From: Saccharothrix sp. ST-888
GTDB lineage: Bacteria; Actinomycetota; Actinomycetes; Streptomycetales; Streptomycetaceae
Length of the DNA: 64,000 nt
Direction: 5' to 3'
Assembly (NCBI RefSeq): GCF_000955975.1
Contig: NZ_JYJF01000001.1
Span: forward strand, 251,580-315,579
Under the pieces are notes generated by a model. It ran no database searches. It worked only from the letters and a program-made list of their open reading frames with translations, and had not been told where the DNA came from. Position 1 is the first letter of the stretch, and the number at the start of each line of letters is the position of its first letter. A program made the translations under genes and the position numbers. This document shows positions 51,267-59,327 of this stretch, in pieces.

Positions 51267-51588
51267 GCGGCGCGGCCGCGCGAGCCCGACGCCTGTCCCG
51301 CCCCGTCCCGCCCCCGTCCTGCGTGGAGCAATCCGCAGGCCGGGGGCGCTGCCATGCCGGCTCCGTCAGATTCAAGCCCCGGCCAAGGGAGTTGATGGAG
51401 TTCCCCACCGACCGGGAGGTTGTCGGGTGACCTGATGAAGTCCCCCGGCCCGCATTTCCGCTCCCCGCGCCAGCACGTACGGTCTTCCACGTAGTCGCGC
51501 ACAACTCAACACCGGTGCCGCCCAGCGGAATTACCCCCACAATTCCGTCCGGGTCAGTGAACCGCGCATGGATGAGGGGCAATTGACG
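51267..51588. other. Upstream region of the YbaK/AsnRS-like cluster
   Basis: About 320 bases without a gene. It probably holds the promoter of the cluster. A repeated ACGTA (CACGTACGG and CACGTAGTC, 51475-51495) is the only pattern seen; no clear -35/-10 pair is obvious. An ATG at 51568 in frame with the next gene lacks a ribosome site. Confidence 0.4.
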
Positions 51589-53205
51589 ATGAGGCCGTCC
51601 CTGGAACTACTGGAGCACGAGAAAACCACCGGACTCTGCGGGCGACTTCTGGAACTCCTCGAATCCGAGGGCGCCCGCTACCGGCTGATCCCCCACCCGC
51701 CCGAGGGCAGGACCGAGATCGCGAGCAAGCTCCGCGGGCACCCGCTGGAGCAGGCGGCCAAGTGCATGGTGATCCGGGTCAAACTCTCCAAACGGACCTC
51801 CCGCTACGTCCTCGCGGTCGTCCCCGGGGACCGGCTGGTGGACCTGGAGGGGATCAGGCGACTGTACGACGGCAAGGAAGCCTCCTTCGCCCACCGCGGG
51901 ACCGCGGAACAGCTCGCCGGAGCCGTCTGCGGATCGATCACACCGTTCACGTTCCACGAGGACCTGGAACTGGTGGTCGACCCCGACCTGCTCGGCCACG
52001 ACGAGATCTTCTTCAACGCCGCCCGGCTCGATCTCTCCATCGCCTTGAACACCGAGGACTATTTGGCGCTCACCCGGCCGCGTCAGGCGGCCGTCGCGAT
52101 GAGCGTGCCATCGGACCCCATGATTCGGAGTCGAAGCATGACCACGATAGACAATTTCAGCGCCCTTTCCCAGACCGCCATCCGCCCCCCCGTCAGCTGG
52201 GGGAACGAGCCGGGCGCCTTTCTGAAGTCGCTGCGCTCGCCCTGGTACACCCTGGTCGCCGACCTGCAGGACCTGATGCTCTCGACCACGGTCGAGTACG
52301 CCCGCTCGCGCGGTCTGAAGGCCCTGTACCTGCCCCTGACGGTCCGTACCATCACCTGCCCGAGCGGCCTGGGCAGCGACTCCGAGCCGGTGCCGGTCAC
52401 CGTCAGCGGGGTGGACACCTACCTGCCCGACTCCAACCAGTTCATGCTGGAGTACGGCACCCGCCTGGCCCCCGGCGGCTGCTACAACATCATGCCCTCG
52501 TGGCGCGGTGAGGAGCCGGACGAGACCCACCTCGGCCAGTACAGCCACAGCGAGGCCGAGATCCCCGGCGGCATCGACGACCTGATCGACTACGTCGAGG
52601 GCTATGTGAAGGCGCTCGCCAAGGCCTGCCTGGAGACCTACGGCGACCGGATCGCGCTGGCCGCCGGCGACACCTCGCACCTCAGCCGGATGGCCGAGCA
52701 CCGCGGCCCGTTCGCCCGGATCACCTTCGAGGAGGCCGTGAGTCTGCTCGACGGCGAGGAGGGCACCGTCCGGGACGAGGGCAGCTGGCGCACCCTCACC
52801 CGCAAGGGCGAGCACCGGCTGATGGAGATGGTCAACGAGTTCATGTGGGTCACCCACTTCGACCACCTGTCGGTGCCGTTCTACCAGGCCTTCGGCGACC
52901 CGGAGGGGCGCACTGCGGCCAACGCCGACCTGTACTTCGGCATGGGCGAGGTCGTCGGCTCCGGCGAGCGCCACAGCAACGCCGAGCAGATGCGCCAGGC
53001 GCTGACCATGCACAAGGTCCCCGAGCGGGACTACGCCTGGTACGCCGAGATGAAGGAGGAACTCCCGATGCGCACCTCCGGCTTCGGGATGGGCCTGGAG
53101 CGCTTCCTGATGTGGGTCCTCAACCACCACGACATCCGCGACATCCCGCTGGTGTCCCGGGTGAACGAGGACCTGAAGTGGCCGGAGAGCGTCCACCGCC
53201 CGTAA
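51589..53205 (+). CDS. YbaK-like editing domain fused to an AsnRS/asparagine-synthetase-like class II core
   Basis: 538 residues. Residues 25-160 are a YbaK/ProX editing domain (QAAKCMVIRVK, GSITPF, EIFFNAARLDLSIALNT). Residues 184-538 are a class II aminoacyl-tRNA-synthetase core nearest AsnRS: motif 2 region with IMPSWRGEEPDETHLGQYSH, DLYFGMGEVVGSGERHSNAE, and motif 3 GFGMGLERFLMWVLNHHDIR (Arg505). The OB-fold anticodon-binding domain is absent, as in archaeal AsnRS-like asparagine synthetase. It likely makes an aminoacyl-adenylate for amide synthesis, not tRNA charging. The start with GAGGGG nine bases upstream was preferred. An internal ATG at 52138 with GGAG upstream could also yield the core alone. 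It leads an operon with an MFS and two ATP-grasp genes. Confidence 0.82.
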   Translation: MRPSLELLEHEKTTGLCGRLLELLESEGARYRLIPHPPEGRTEIASKLRGHPLEQAAKCMVIRVKLSKRTSRYVLAVVPGDRLVDLEGIRRLYDGKEASFAHRGTAEQLAGAVCGSITPFTFHEDLELVVDPDLLGHDEIFFNAARLDLSIALNTEDYLALTRPRQAAVAMSVPSDPMIRSRSMTTIDNFSALSQTAIRPPVSWGNEPGAFLKSLRSPWYTLVADLQDLMLSTTVEYARSRGLKALYLPLTVRTITCPSGLGSDSEPVPVTVSGVDTYLPDSNQFMLEYGTRLAPGGCYNIMPSWRGEEPDETHLGQYSHSEAEIPGGIDDLIDYVEGYVKALAKACLETYGDRIALAAGDTSHLSRMAEHRGPFARITFEEAVSLLDGEEGTVRDEGSWRTLTRKGEHRLMEMVNEFMWVTHFDHLSVPFYQAFGDPEGRTAANADLYFGMGEVVGSGERHSNAEQMRQALTMHKVPERDYAWYAEMKEELPMRTSGFGMGLERFLMWVLNHHDIRDIPLVSRVNEDLKWPESVHRP

Positions 53206-53300
53206 CCCTCGCCGTGGCTCGGGGGTCCGCCGCCCTGCCCGGGCGGCGGGCCCCGGCCGCACTCCCCCGCCGAGCCCCGCCCGCCAAGGAGGGCACACCC

Positions 53301-54668
53301 ATGGGCGTCTACCTCAACCGCAACTTCCTGTTGAGCTACGCGGCTTCGTTCATCTCGCTGTTCGGTTCGAAGCTGCTGATGATCTCGTACGTGGCCTTCG
53401 TGTTCGGCGAGACCGGCAGCGCCACGCTCGCCTCCGCCGTCTTCGCCGCCGACTGGATCGCCAATCTGTTCGTCGGCCTGCTCGCCTCGCACCGCATCGA
53501 CCGCTCCGACGCCAGGAAGCTGCTGCTGTGGCTGAACCTGACGGCGGCAGCGGTCACCGCGCTGTTCCTGGCCTGCCTGTCACCGGACCGGTTCCCCGTC
53601 GCAGTCGGCGTCATCTTCACCCGGGCCCTGCTCAACAGTGCCGTCAACACCGCTCGGGTCAAGGCGCTGGTGCAGTTCTTCGACCGGGAGCAGACCAACC
53701 TGTACTCGGCGGTCTTCAACTCCAGCCTGTTCATCGCCATCGCGGTGGCCGGCGCGGTCGGCACCTTCATCCTGCACTTCGTCGGGATGACGACGGTGGT
53801 GGTGATCGACCTGTCCACCTTCCTGATCGCCGCGGCGCTGTTCGCCCTGGTCAGGCCCAACACGGCCAGGATGGCGGAGGCCAGGAGCGCGGCGGGCGAA
53901 CGGGAGGGCGTCGTCCAGGGCGTCAAGGCCGCCGCCCGGATCATCGCCCGCAGCCCGGTGGTCTCCTCCGCCGTCTTCTACATCGTGCTGTCGGTGAGCG
54001 CCTTCCAGGCCACCTACGAGGTGCTGATCACCGCCGCGCCGCAACTCTGGTTCTCGATGGGCGAGTCGGGAACGGCGCTGTTCTTCACCGCGGAGTCGCT
54101 GGCGGTCATCGCGGGCCTCTTCCTGTACCAGTACCTGAGCCGGCGCGGCCTGGTGCCGGAGGCCCGGCAGCGCGGGCTCAACCTCGCCGTGGCCACCGCC
54201 GCCACCCTGCTGTACGCAGCGCTGCCGCTGTCCCGCGGCAGCCTCGCGCTGACGCTGGCCGTGTTCGTCGGGATGGTCCTGGGCTGCGAGGTCATCTGGG
54301 CCCACCAGTACAAGCGGCTGATCGCCCACACGCCCGACGCCAAGGTCTCCTCGGTGGTCGGACTGCTCTCCGCCGCGGGCTACAGCCTGATGGCCGTCCT
54401 CGGCTTCGTCTTCTCCTGGGCGATGGACCGGCTCGGCAGCGGCTGGGCGATCGGCCTCGACCTGCTGCTCATCGCGCTGACCGTCACCGGCTGGGAGCTG
54501 TCCCAGCGCACCAGTCGACAAGGGAGTCCCCGTGAAGAAAGCGTTCGTCCTGCTGGAACTGGTCAACCACGTCTCGCTGGTGGCCGCCGCGGCCAAGGCG
54601 CGCGGCCTGGAGGTCGTCGTGGTCAACCGGAGCCCGCTGCCGCACAGCGGGCCGTTCAGGGTTCCTGA
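53301..54668 (+). CDS. MFS transporter of the second ATP-grasp cluster
   Basis: 455 residues, AAGGAGG eight bases before the ATG. MFS of the enterobactin-exporter-like type, with about ten to twelve membrane segments (LLSYAASFISLFGSKLLMIS, AADWIANLFVGLLASHRIDR, LFIAIAVAGAVGTFILHFVG, VVSSAVFYIVLSVSAFQATY). The last membrane segment ends near WELSQRTSRQG. The remaining roughly 45 residues are Arg/Gly/Pro-rich, overlap the next gene by 137 bases in another frame and are probably not conserved. This suggests a lost stop near 54530. Likely exporter of the cluster product. Confidence 0.85.
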   Translation: MGVYLNRNFLLSYAASFISLFGSKLLMISYVAFVFGETGSATLASAVFAADWIANLFVGLLASHRIDRSDARKLLLWLNLTAAAVTALFLACLSPDRFPVAVGVIFTRALLNSAVNTARVKALVQFFDREQTNLYSAVFNSSLFIAIAVAGAVGTFILHFVGMTTVVVIDLSTFLIAAALFALVRPNTARMAEARSAAGEREGVVQGVKAAARIIARSPVVSSAVFYIVLSVSAFQATYEVLITAAPQLWFSMGESGTALFFTAESLAVIAGLFLYQYLSRRGLVPEARQRGLNLAVATAATLLYAALPLSRGSLALTLAVFVGMVLGCEVIWAHQYKRLIAHTPDAKVSSVVGLLSAAGYSLMAVLGFVFSWAMDRLGSGWAIGLDLLLIALTVTGWELSQRTSRQGSPREESVRPAGTGQPRLAGGRRGQGARPGGRRGQPEPAAAQRAVQGS

Positions 54669-55836
54669 CGGCCTGGTCGACGAGCTGTTCCCGGTCGACT
54701 CCTGGTCGGACGAGGAGCAGATCCGGGCGGTCCTGGACGAGATCTGCGCCCGCTACGAGATCGCGGGCAGCTACGCCGCCTTCGAGGGCGCGCTGCCCTT
54801 CGACGCCGAACTGCGCGAGCGGGTCGGCCTGCCCACCAGCGGGGCGGCGGTGATCCGCGACGCCCTGGACAAGGGCGCGGTGCGCAGCCGGCTGCACGGT
54901 GCCGGGCTCTCCCGGCTGGGCTCCACCGACCTGGCCACCGCGCTGGGCTGGGAGAGCTGGGGCTTCCCGGGCCCGGCGATCCTCAAGCCCGTGCACGGCA
55001 CCGGCAGCGCGCTCTGCTTCACCGTCTCCTCGCTGCCCGAACTGCGGGCCGCCGCCGAGGAGATCGGGCGCGCCACGCTGGCCGGCGGGGTGACCCGCGA
55101 CTACGTGCTGGGGCGGGCGGCGGCCTTCGTGCTGGAGCAGAAGGCCGAGGGCGAGCTGCTGTCGGTCGAGTCGCTGGTCTTCGGCGGCGAGGTGCGGGTG
55201 GTCGGGCTGATGGGCCGGTACGTCCTGGCCGCCGACCCGGTGGTCGAGCAGGGCACCATCTTCCCCTACCAGCACCCCAGGTACGCCGAGATCGCCGAGG
55301 CGGCGGTGGCGTTCCACCGCTTCCTGGGGATCACCCACGGGCCGACCCACCTGGAGGTGATGGTGCCCGAGGAGGGGCCGATCGAGCTGATCGACTTCAA
55401 CCTCAGGGCGGCGGGGGTGGCCGCCACGGTGACCTTCGGGCTCGCCCACGACATCCGGTACCAGGAACTGCTGACCGACCTCGGCTGCGGTCTGGCCCCG
55501 GACACCTCCGCACTCGGCCGCAACGTCCGCTGGACCGCCGAGTGCCTGGTGCTGCCCCGGCCCGGCACCACCGAGCTGCGCGACATCTCCTTCCCCGACA
55601 CGGCCCGATTCGTCCGGGTCACCAAGGAGTTGGGCAAGCCGCTGAGCGGCCGCTCGGACCAGCTGGACGCGGTGGCGATGTTCGTGGTGACCGCCGGGAC
55701 ACCCGAGCAGCTGCACCGGGCCGTGCTCGACGCCCGCCGCCGCACCGTCGTCAACGGCGAGCCGCTCGGCGACAACCCCAACAACGACCTGACCGCTCCT
55801 CGTCAGCTGAGGACCCTGCAAGGAGTACCCGCATGA
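54532..55836 (+). CDS. ATP-grasp ligase
   Basis: 434 residues from GTG behind AGGGAG. N-terminal nucleotide-fold domain (KKAFVLLELVNHVSLVAAAA, GLEVVVVNRSPLP), then the ATP-grasp core: DKGAVRSRLHGAGLSRLG, PAILKPVHGTGSALCF (Lys), LEQKAEGELLSVESLVFGG, THLEVMVPEEGPIELIDFNL (Mg2+-binding Glu/Asp-Asn). It has the general L-amino-acid ligase layout of BacD-like enzymes. It overlaps the MFS gene by 137 bases and the second ATP-grasp gene by four (ATGA), so it is part of the operon. Substrates are unknown. Confidence 0.87.
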   Translation: MKKAFVLLELVNHVSLVAAAAKARGLEVVVVNRSPLPHSGPFRVPDGLVDELFPVDSWSDEEQIRAVLDEICARYEIAGSYAAFEGALPFDAELRERVGLPTSGAAVIRDALDKGAVRSRLHGAGLSRLGSTDLATALGWESWGFPGPAILKPVHGTGSALCFTVSSLPELRAAAEEIGRATLAGGVTRDYVLGRAAAFVLEQKAEGELLSVESLVFGGEVRVVGLMGRYVLAADPVVEQGTIFPYQHPRYAEIAEAAVAFHRFLGITHGPTHLEVMVPEEGPIELIDFNLRAAGVAATVTFGLAHDIRYQELLTDLGCGLAPDTSALGRNVRWTAECLVLPRPGTTELRDISFPDTARFVRVTKELGKPLSGRSDQLDAVAMFVVTAGTPEQLHRAVLDARRRTVVNGEPLGDNPNNDLTAPRQLRTLQGVPA

Positions 55837-57110
55837 CCCCCCGTGAGCGGCGCGCGCCGCACACCGCAGTGATCGTCGGCACCCGTGGCCTGGAGGCCTT
55901 CGACCCCGGTCTGTTCGAGGACCGGGAGTCGGTCCGGCTGATCCTGGTCTGCACCGCGCTGGACGAGCCGCATCTCACCGAAGACCAGCGCGGCTGGTTC
56001 GAGAGCGTCCACGTGGTAGCCGCCTCCCAGCCCGAGCCCGAGCCGCTGCTGGCCGCCCAGGTCGACGCCGACGCGGCGACCGCGGTCGTCGCCGAGCTGC
56101 TGCGCGACACCCCGGCGGCGGAGCTGACCGTGCACTGCTACCTGGAGCAGAACCTGCTCGGCGCCGCGCGGGTCCGCGAGCGCCTCGGCCTCGCCGGACC
56201 GCGTCCGGCGGACATCGTGCCGTTCCTGGACAAGCTGGTGATGAAGCAGCGGGTCGCGGCGGCGGGCGTCCGGGTGCCGGTGTACGGGCCGTGGGAGGCC
56301 GAGCGCCACCGGGCTGGCGCCGAGCGGTACTTCGCCGAGCTCACCGCGCTCGTCGGGCTGCCGTTCGTCCTCAAGCCGACCGACTCGGCGGGCTCCAACG
56401 GCGTCCTGTTCGTCCACTCCTACCAGGACTTCGCGGCGCTGCCCGCCGACGGCGAGCTGGGGCGGCCCTACGAGTACGAGGAGTACATCGCCGGCACCAT
56501 CTACAGCGTCAACATCGTCTCCGCCCGGGGCCGGACGGTCTTCGGCGGCGTCACCGAGTACCTGGTCAACTCGGCCGAGGTGGCGGGCGGGCGGGTCAAC
56601 GCCGACATCAACCTGCTCGACGAGGACCCCCGGGTGGCCCGGATGGTCGCCTTCGCCGACCGCGCGCTGGACGCCCTCGGCCGCCCCGACGGTGCCTCCC
56701 ACCTGGAGCTGTTCCGTACCGAGGCGGACGAGCTGGTCTTCCTGGAGGTCGGCGCCCGCTTCAAGGGCATGTCCGGCCTCGCCGCGATGCAGCGCCACTA
56801 CGGCAGGGCCCTGGTCAACCTGGCGTTCGAGATCGAGAGCGGGGTGCCCAGCCGCCCGTACGAGGGCGAGCAGGCGTACTGCTTCGACGCCTGCCTCCCC
56901 TTGCAGGCCGGGGTGGTGAGCACACTGGTCGAACCGGAGCTGGAGAGCTCCTACGAGATGCGCTGGACGGTGGCACCCGGCCAGCGGGTCGAGCAGACCG
57001 CGGACCTGCTGACGGTCGGCGGCACCTTCCTGGTCTGGAACCACGACTTCGACGCCCTGGCCAGGGACTTCGAACGGCTCACCGCCTACCGGCCGTTCAC
57101 CTACGCCTAG
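55833..57110 (+). CDS. ATP-grasp ligase, second of the pair
   Basis: 425 residues, ATG overlapping the previous stop (ATGA), AAGGAG seven bases upstream. Core motifs: DKLVMKQRVAAAGVRVP, PFVLKPTDSAGSNGVLFV (Lys), YEEYIAGTIYSVNIVSA, ASHLELFRTEADELVFLEVG with AR, and the C-terminal ATP-grasp-associated region. It differs clearly from the first ATP-grasp gene, so two separate ligations are likely. A hairpin terminator follows, marking the operon end. Confidence 0.87.
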   Translation: MTPRERRAPHTAVIVGTRGLEAFDPGLFEDRESVRLILVCTALDEPHLTEDQRGWFESVHVVAASQPEPEPLLAAQVDADAATAVVAELLRDTPAAELTVHCYLEQNLLGAARVRERLGLAGPRPADIVPFLDKLVMKQRVAAAGVRVPVYGPWEAERHRAGAERYFAELTALVGLPFVLKPTDSAGSNGVLFVHSYQDFAALPADGELGRPYEYEEYIAGTIYSVNIVSARGRTVFGGVTEYLVNSAEVAGGRVNADINLLDEDPRVARMVAFADRALDALGRPDGASHLELFRTEADELVFLEVGARFKGMSGLAAMQRHYGRALVNLAFEIESGVPSRPYEGEQAYCFDACLPLQAGVVSTLVEPELESSYEMRWTVAPGQRVEQTADLLTVGGTFLVWNHDFDALARDFERLTAYRPFTYA

Positions 57111-57120
57111 CCGGCCCGCC

Positions 57121-57151
57121 CCGGGGGCGCGGACGCCTGCCGCGCCCCCGG
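57121..57151 (+). terminator. Terminator of the second ATP-grasp cluster
   Basis: CCGGGGGCGCGG (57121-57132) pairs exactly with 57140-57151 over a 7-base loop, 11 bases after the last stop. Confidence 0.8.
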
Positions 57152-57240
57152 ATAGTGTGCGCCGCCCGCGGTGAGTACGGTGTCCGTGGATCTTGCACAG
57201 CCCTGTGATCCTGCCCGGACAGCGAGGAGACGGACGCGCC

Positions 57241-58287
57241 ATGACCACGGACGTACTACTGCACACCGACGGCCGCGCCGCCCACATCGTGCTCAACCGG
57301 CCGAGGGCCCTGAACGCCCTCACCCACGACATGCTGCTGCGGATCCACCAGGCGCTCGACGCCTGGGCCGAGGACGGGCGCGTCGCCACCGTCGTGCTGA
57401 CCGGCGCGGGCGAGCGCGGACTCTGTGCCGGGGCGGACATCCGTGCCCTGCACGACGACGCCAAGCTCGGCGGCTCCGGGGCCCGGCAGTTCTTCCGGGA
57501 CGAGTACCTGCTGAACTCCGCCATCGCCGGGTACGCCAAGCCGTACGTCGCGGTGATGGACGGCATCACCATGGGCGGCGGCGTCGGCCTCTCCGCGCAC
57601 GGCGGCATCCGGGTGGTCACCGAGCGCTCCCAGGTGGCCATGCCGGAGACCAGGATCGGGCTGGTCCCGGACGTCGGCGGCAGCCACCTGCTCGCCCACG
57701 CCCCCGGCGAACTGGGCACCCACTTCGGCCTGACCGCCGCCTCGATGGGCCCCGGCGACGCCGTCCTGCTCGGCTTCGCGGACACCTTCGTCCCCACCGG
57801 GTCGCTGGCCGCCTTCACCGCCGCACTGGCCGATCGCGACGCCGCCGAGGCCGTGCACGCGTACGCCGCCGAGGCCCCGGCCGCGGAGATCGCCGAACAG
57901 CGGGAGTGGATCGACAGCTGCTACGCCGCCGACACGGTGGAGGAGATCCTCGACCGGCTGCTCGCCAGCGGCGTGCCGGAGGCCAAGGAGGCCGCCGAGC
58001 AGATCGGGGCCAAGTCCCCGACCGCGCTCAAGGCGACCCTGGCCGCGCTGCGCCGGGCCCGCGCGCACGCCACGCTGGCCGAGACCCTGGAGCAGGAGTA
58101 CCGCGTCTCCTGCGCCGCGCTCAGTACCCACGACCTGGTCGAGGGCATCCGCGCCCAGGTGGTCGACAAGGACCGCAACCCGTGCTGGCACCCCGCCACC
58201 CTCGCCGAGGTCACCGCCGAGGAGGTCGGGCACTTCTTCACCCCGCAGGCGGACGGCGGTCTGGGGCTCACCGCCCGGCTCGGCTGA
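57241..58287 (+). CDS. 3-hydroxyisobutyryl-CoA hydrolase-like crotonase-family protein
   Basis: 348 residues. Crotonase fold with LNRPRALNALTHDMLLRIHQ, GLCAGADIRALHDDA, DGITMGGGVGLSAHGGIRVV and AMPETRIGLVPDVGGSHLL. The long C-terminal half, with TLEQEYRVSCAALSTHDLVE and GIRAQVVDKDRNP, is typical of HIBCH-type hydrolases in valine breakdown. It acts on acyl-CoA thioesters in the cytoplasm. Confidence 0.88.
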   Translation: MTTDVLLHTDGRAAHIVLNRPRALNALTHDMLLRIHQALDAWAEDGRVATVVLTGAGERGLCAGADIRALHDDAKLGGSGARQFFRDEYLLNSAIAGYAKPYVAVMDGITMGGGVGLSAHGGIRVVTERSQVAMPETRIGLVPDVGGSHLLAHAPGELGTHFGLTAASMGPGDAVLLGFADTFVPTGSLAAFTAALADRDAAEAVHAYAAEAPAAEIAEQREWIDSCYAADTVEEILDRLLASGVPEAKEAAEQIGAKSPTALKATLAALRRARAHATLAETLEQEYRVSCAALSTHDLVEGIRAQVVDKDRNPCWHPATLAEVTAEEVGHFFTPQADGGLGLTARLG

Positions 58288-58432
58288 CCGGCCCCACTGG
58301 CTGGCCGGGCCGGCCATCGGGGCCCCCGGGTGACCATCATCTCGCCTGTCGAGACTGGCGCCCGGTGGCCCGGTCCGGGATTGTTGGCTCGTCAGGGCGG
58401 ATGCCGTCGAGCTGTAGTGGGAGTCAGAGGCG

Positions 58433-59209
58433 ATGACCGAGTACGAGACGATCCTGGTGGAGCGCAAGGGCCGGGTCGGGCAGATCACGCTCAACCGGCC
58501 CGAGGCGCTGAACGCGCTGAACAGCCGGCTGATGAACGAGGTCGTGGACGCCGCGAAGGCCTTCGACCGCGACCCGGAGATCGGCGCGCTGGTGGTCACC
58601 GGTTCGGCCAAGGCCTTCGCGGCCGGTGCGGACATCAAGGAGATGCAGGACAACCACTTCCCCGAGGTCTACCTGGACGACTGGCTCGCGCCCTGGGACG
58701 AGCTCGGCCGGCTGCGCAAGCCGGTGATCGCGGCCGTGGCCGGCTACGCGCTGGGCGGCGGCTGCGAGTTGGCGATGCTCTGTGACATCCTGCTGGCCGC
58801 CGACACCGCGCAGTTCGGCCAGCCGGAGATCAAGCTGGGCGTCATCCCCGGCATCGGCGGCTCGCAGCGGCTCACCCGGGCGATCGGCAAGGCCAAGGCG
58901 ATGGAACTCTGCCTGACCGGCCGGATGATGGGCGCCGAGGAGGCCGAGCGGGCCGGCCTGGTCTCCCGCATCGTCCCCGCCGCCGACCTGCTCACCGAGG
59001 CGCTGGCCACCGCCGAGAAGGTCGCCGCGATGTCCACCCCGGCGGCCGTGATGATGAAGGAGAGCGTGAACCGGGCCTTCGAGACCACCCTCGCCGAGGG
59101 CGTCCGCTTCGAGCGCCGGCTCTTCCACGCCGCCTTCGCCACGGCCGACCAGAAGGAGGGCATGGCCGCCTTCGCCGAGAAGCGCAAGCCGTCCTTCCAG
59201 CACCGGTAG
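58433..59209 (+). CDS. Enoyl-CoA hydratase
   Basis: 258 residues, canonical length. ITLNRPEALNALNSRLMNE, KAFAAGADIKEMQ (oxyanion hole), VIAAVAGYALGGGCELAMLC with the first catalytic Glu, and FGQPEIKLGVIPGIGGSQRL with the second. It hydrates trans-2-enoyl-CoA, probably in fatty acid or phenylacetate/amino-acid breakdown. It follows another crotonase gene by 145 bases. Confidence 0.93.
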   Translation: MTEYETILVERKGRVGQITLNRPEALNALNSRLMNEVVDAAKAFDRDPEIGALVVTGSAKAFAAGADIKEMQDNHFPEVYLDDWLAPWDELGRLRKPVIAAVAGYALGGGCELAMLCDILLAADTAQFGQPEIKLGVIPGIGGSQRLTRAIGKAKAMELCLTGRMMGAEEAERAGLVSRIVPAADLLTEALATAEKVAAMSTPAAVMMKESVNRAFETTLAEGVRFERRLFHAAFATADQKEGMAAFAEKRKPSFQHR

Positions 59210-59255
59210 CTCAGCCGCAGCAGCGAGCCCTCACCAGGGACAAGGGTGAACCCTG

Positions 59256-59327
59256 AGGGGCGCGGGGAACTGCGCGAGAAACCATTCACCTCCGTGCATG
59301 GCTGGTTGCGCAGTTCCCCGCGCCCCT
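59256..59327. repeat. Streptomycete interspersed inverted repeat
   Basis: AGGGGCGCGGGGAACTGCGC (59256-59275) and its exact complement (59308-59327) flank a 32-base spacer between convergent genes. This AGGGGCGCGGGGAACTGCGC-type repeat is widespread in Streptomyces intergenic DNA and can act as a two-way terminator. The right arm overlaps the last codon of the minus-strand gene. Confidence 0.85.
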
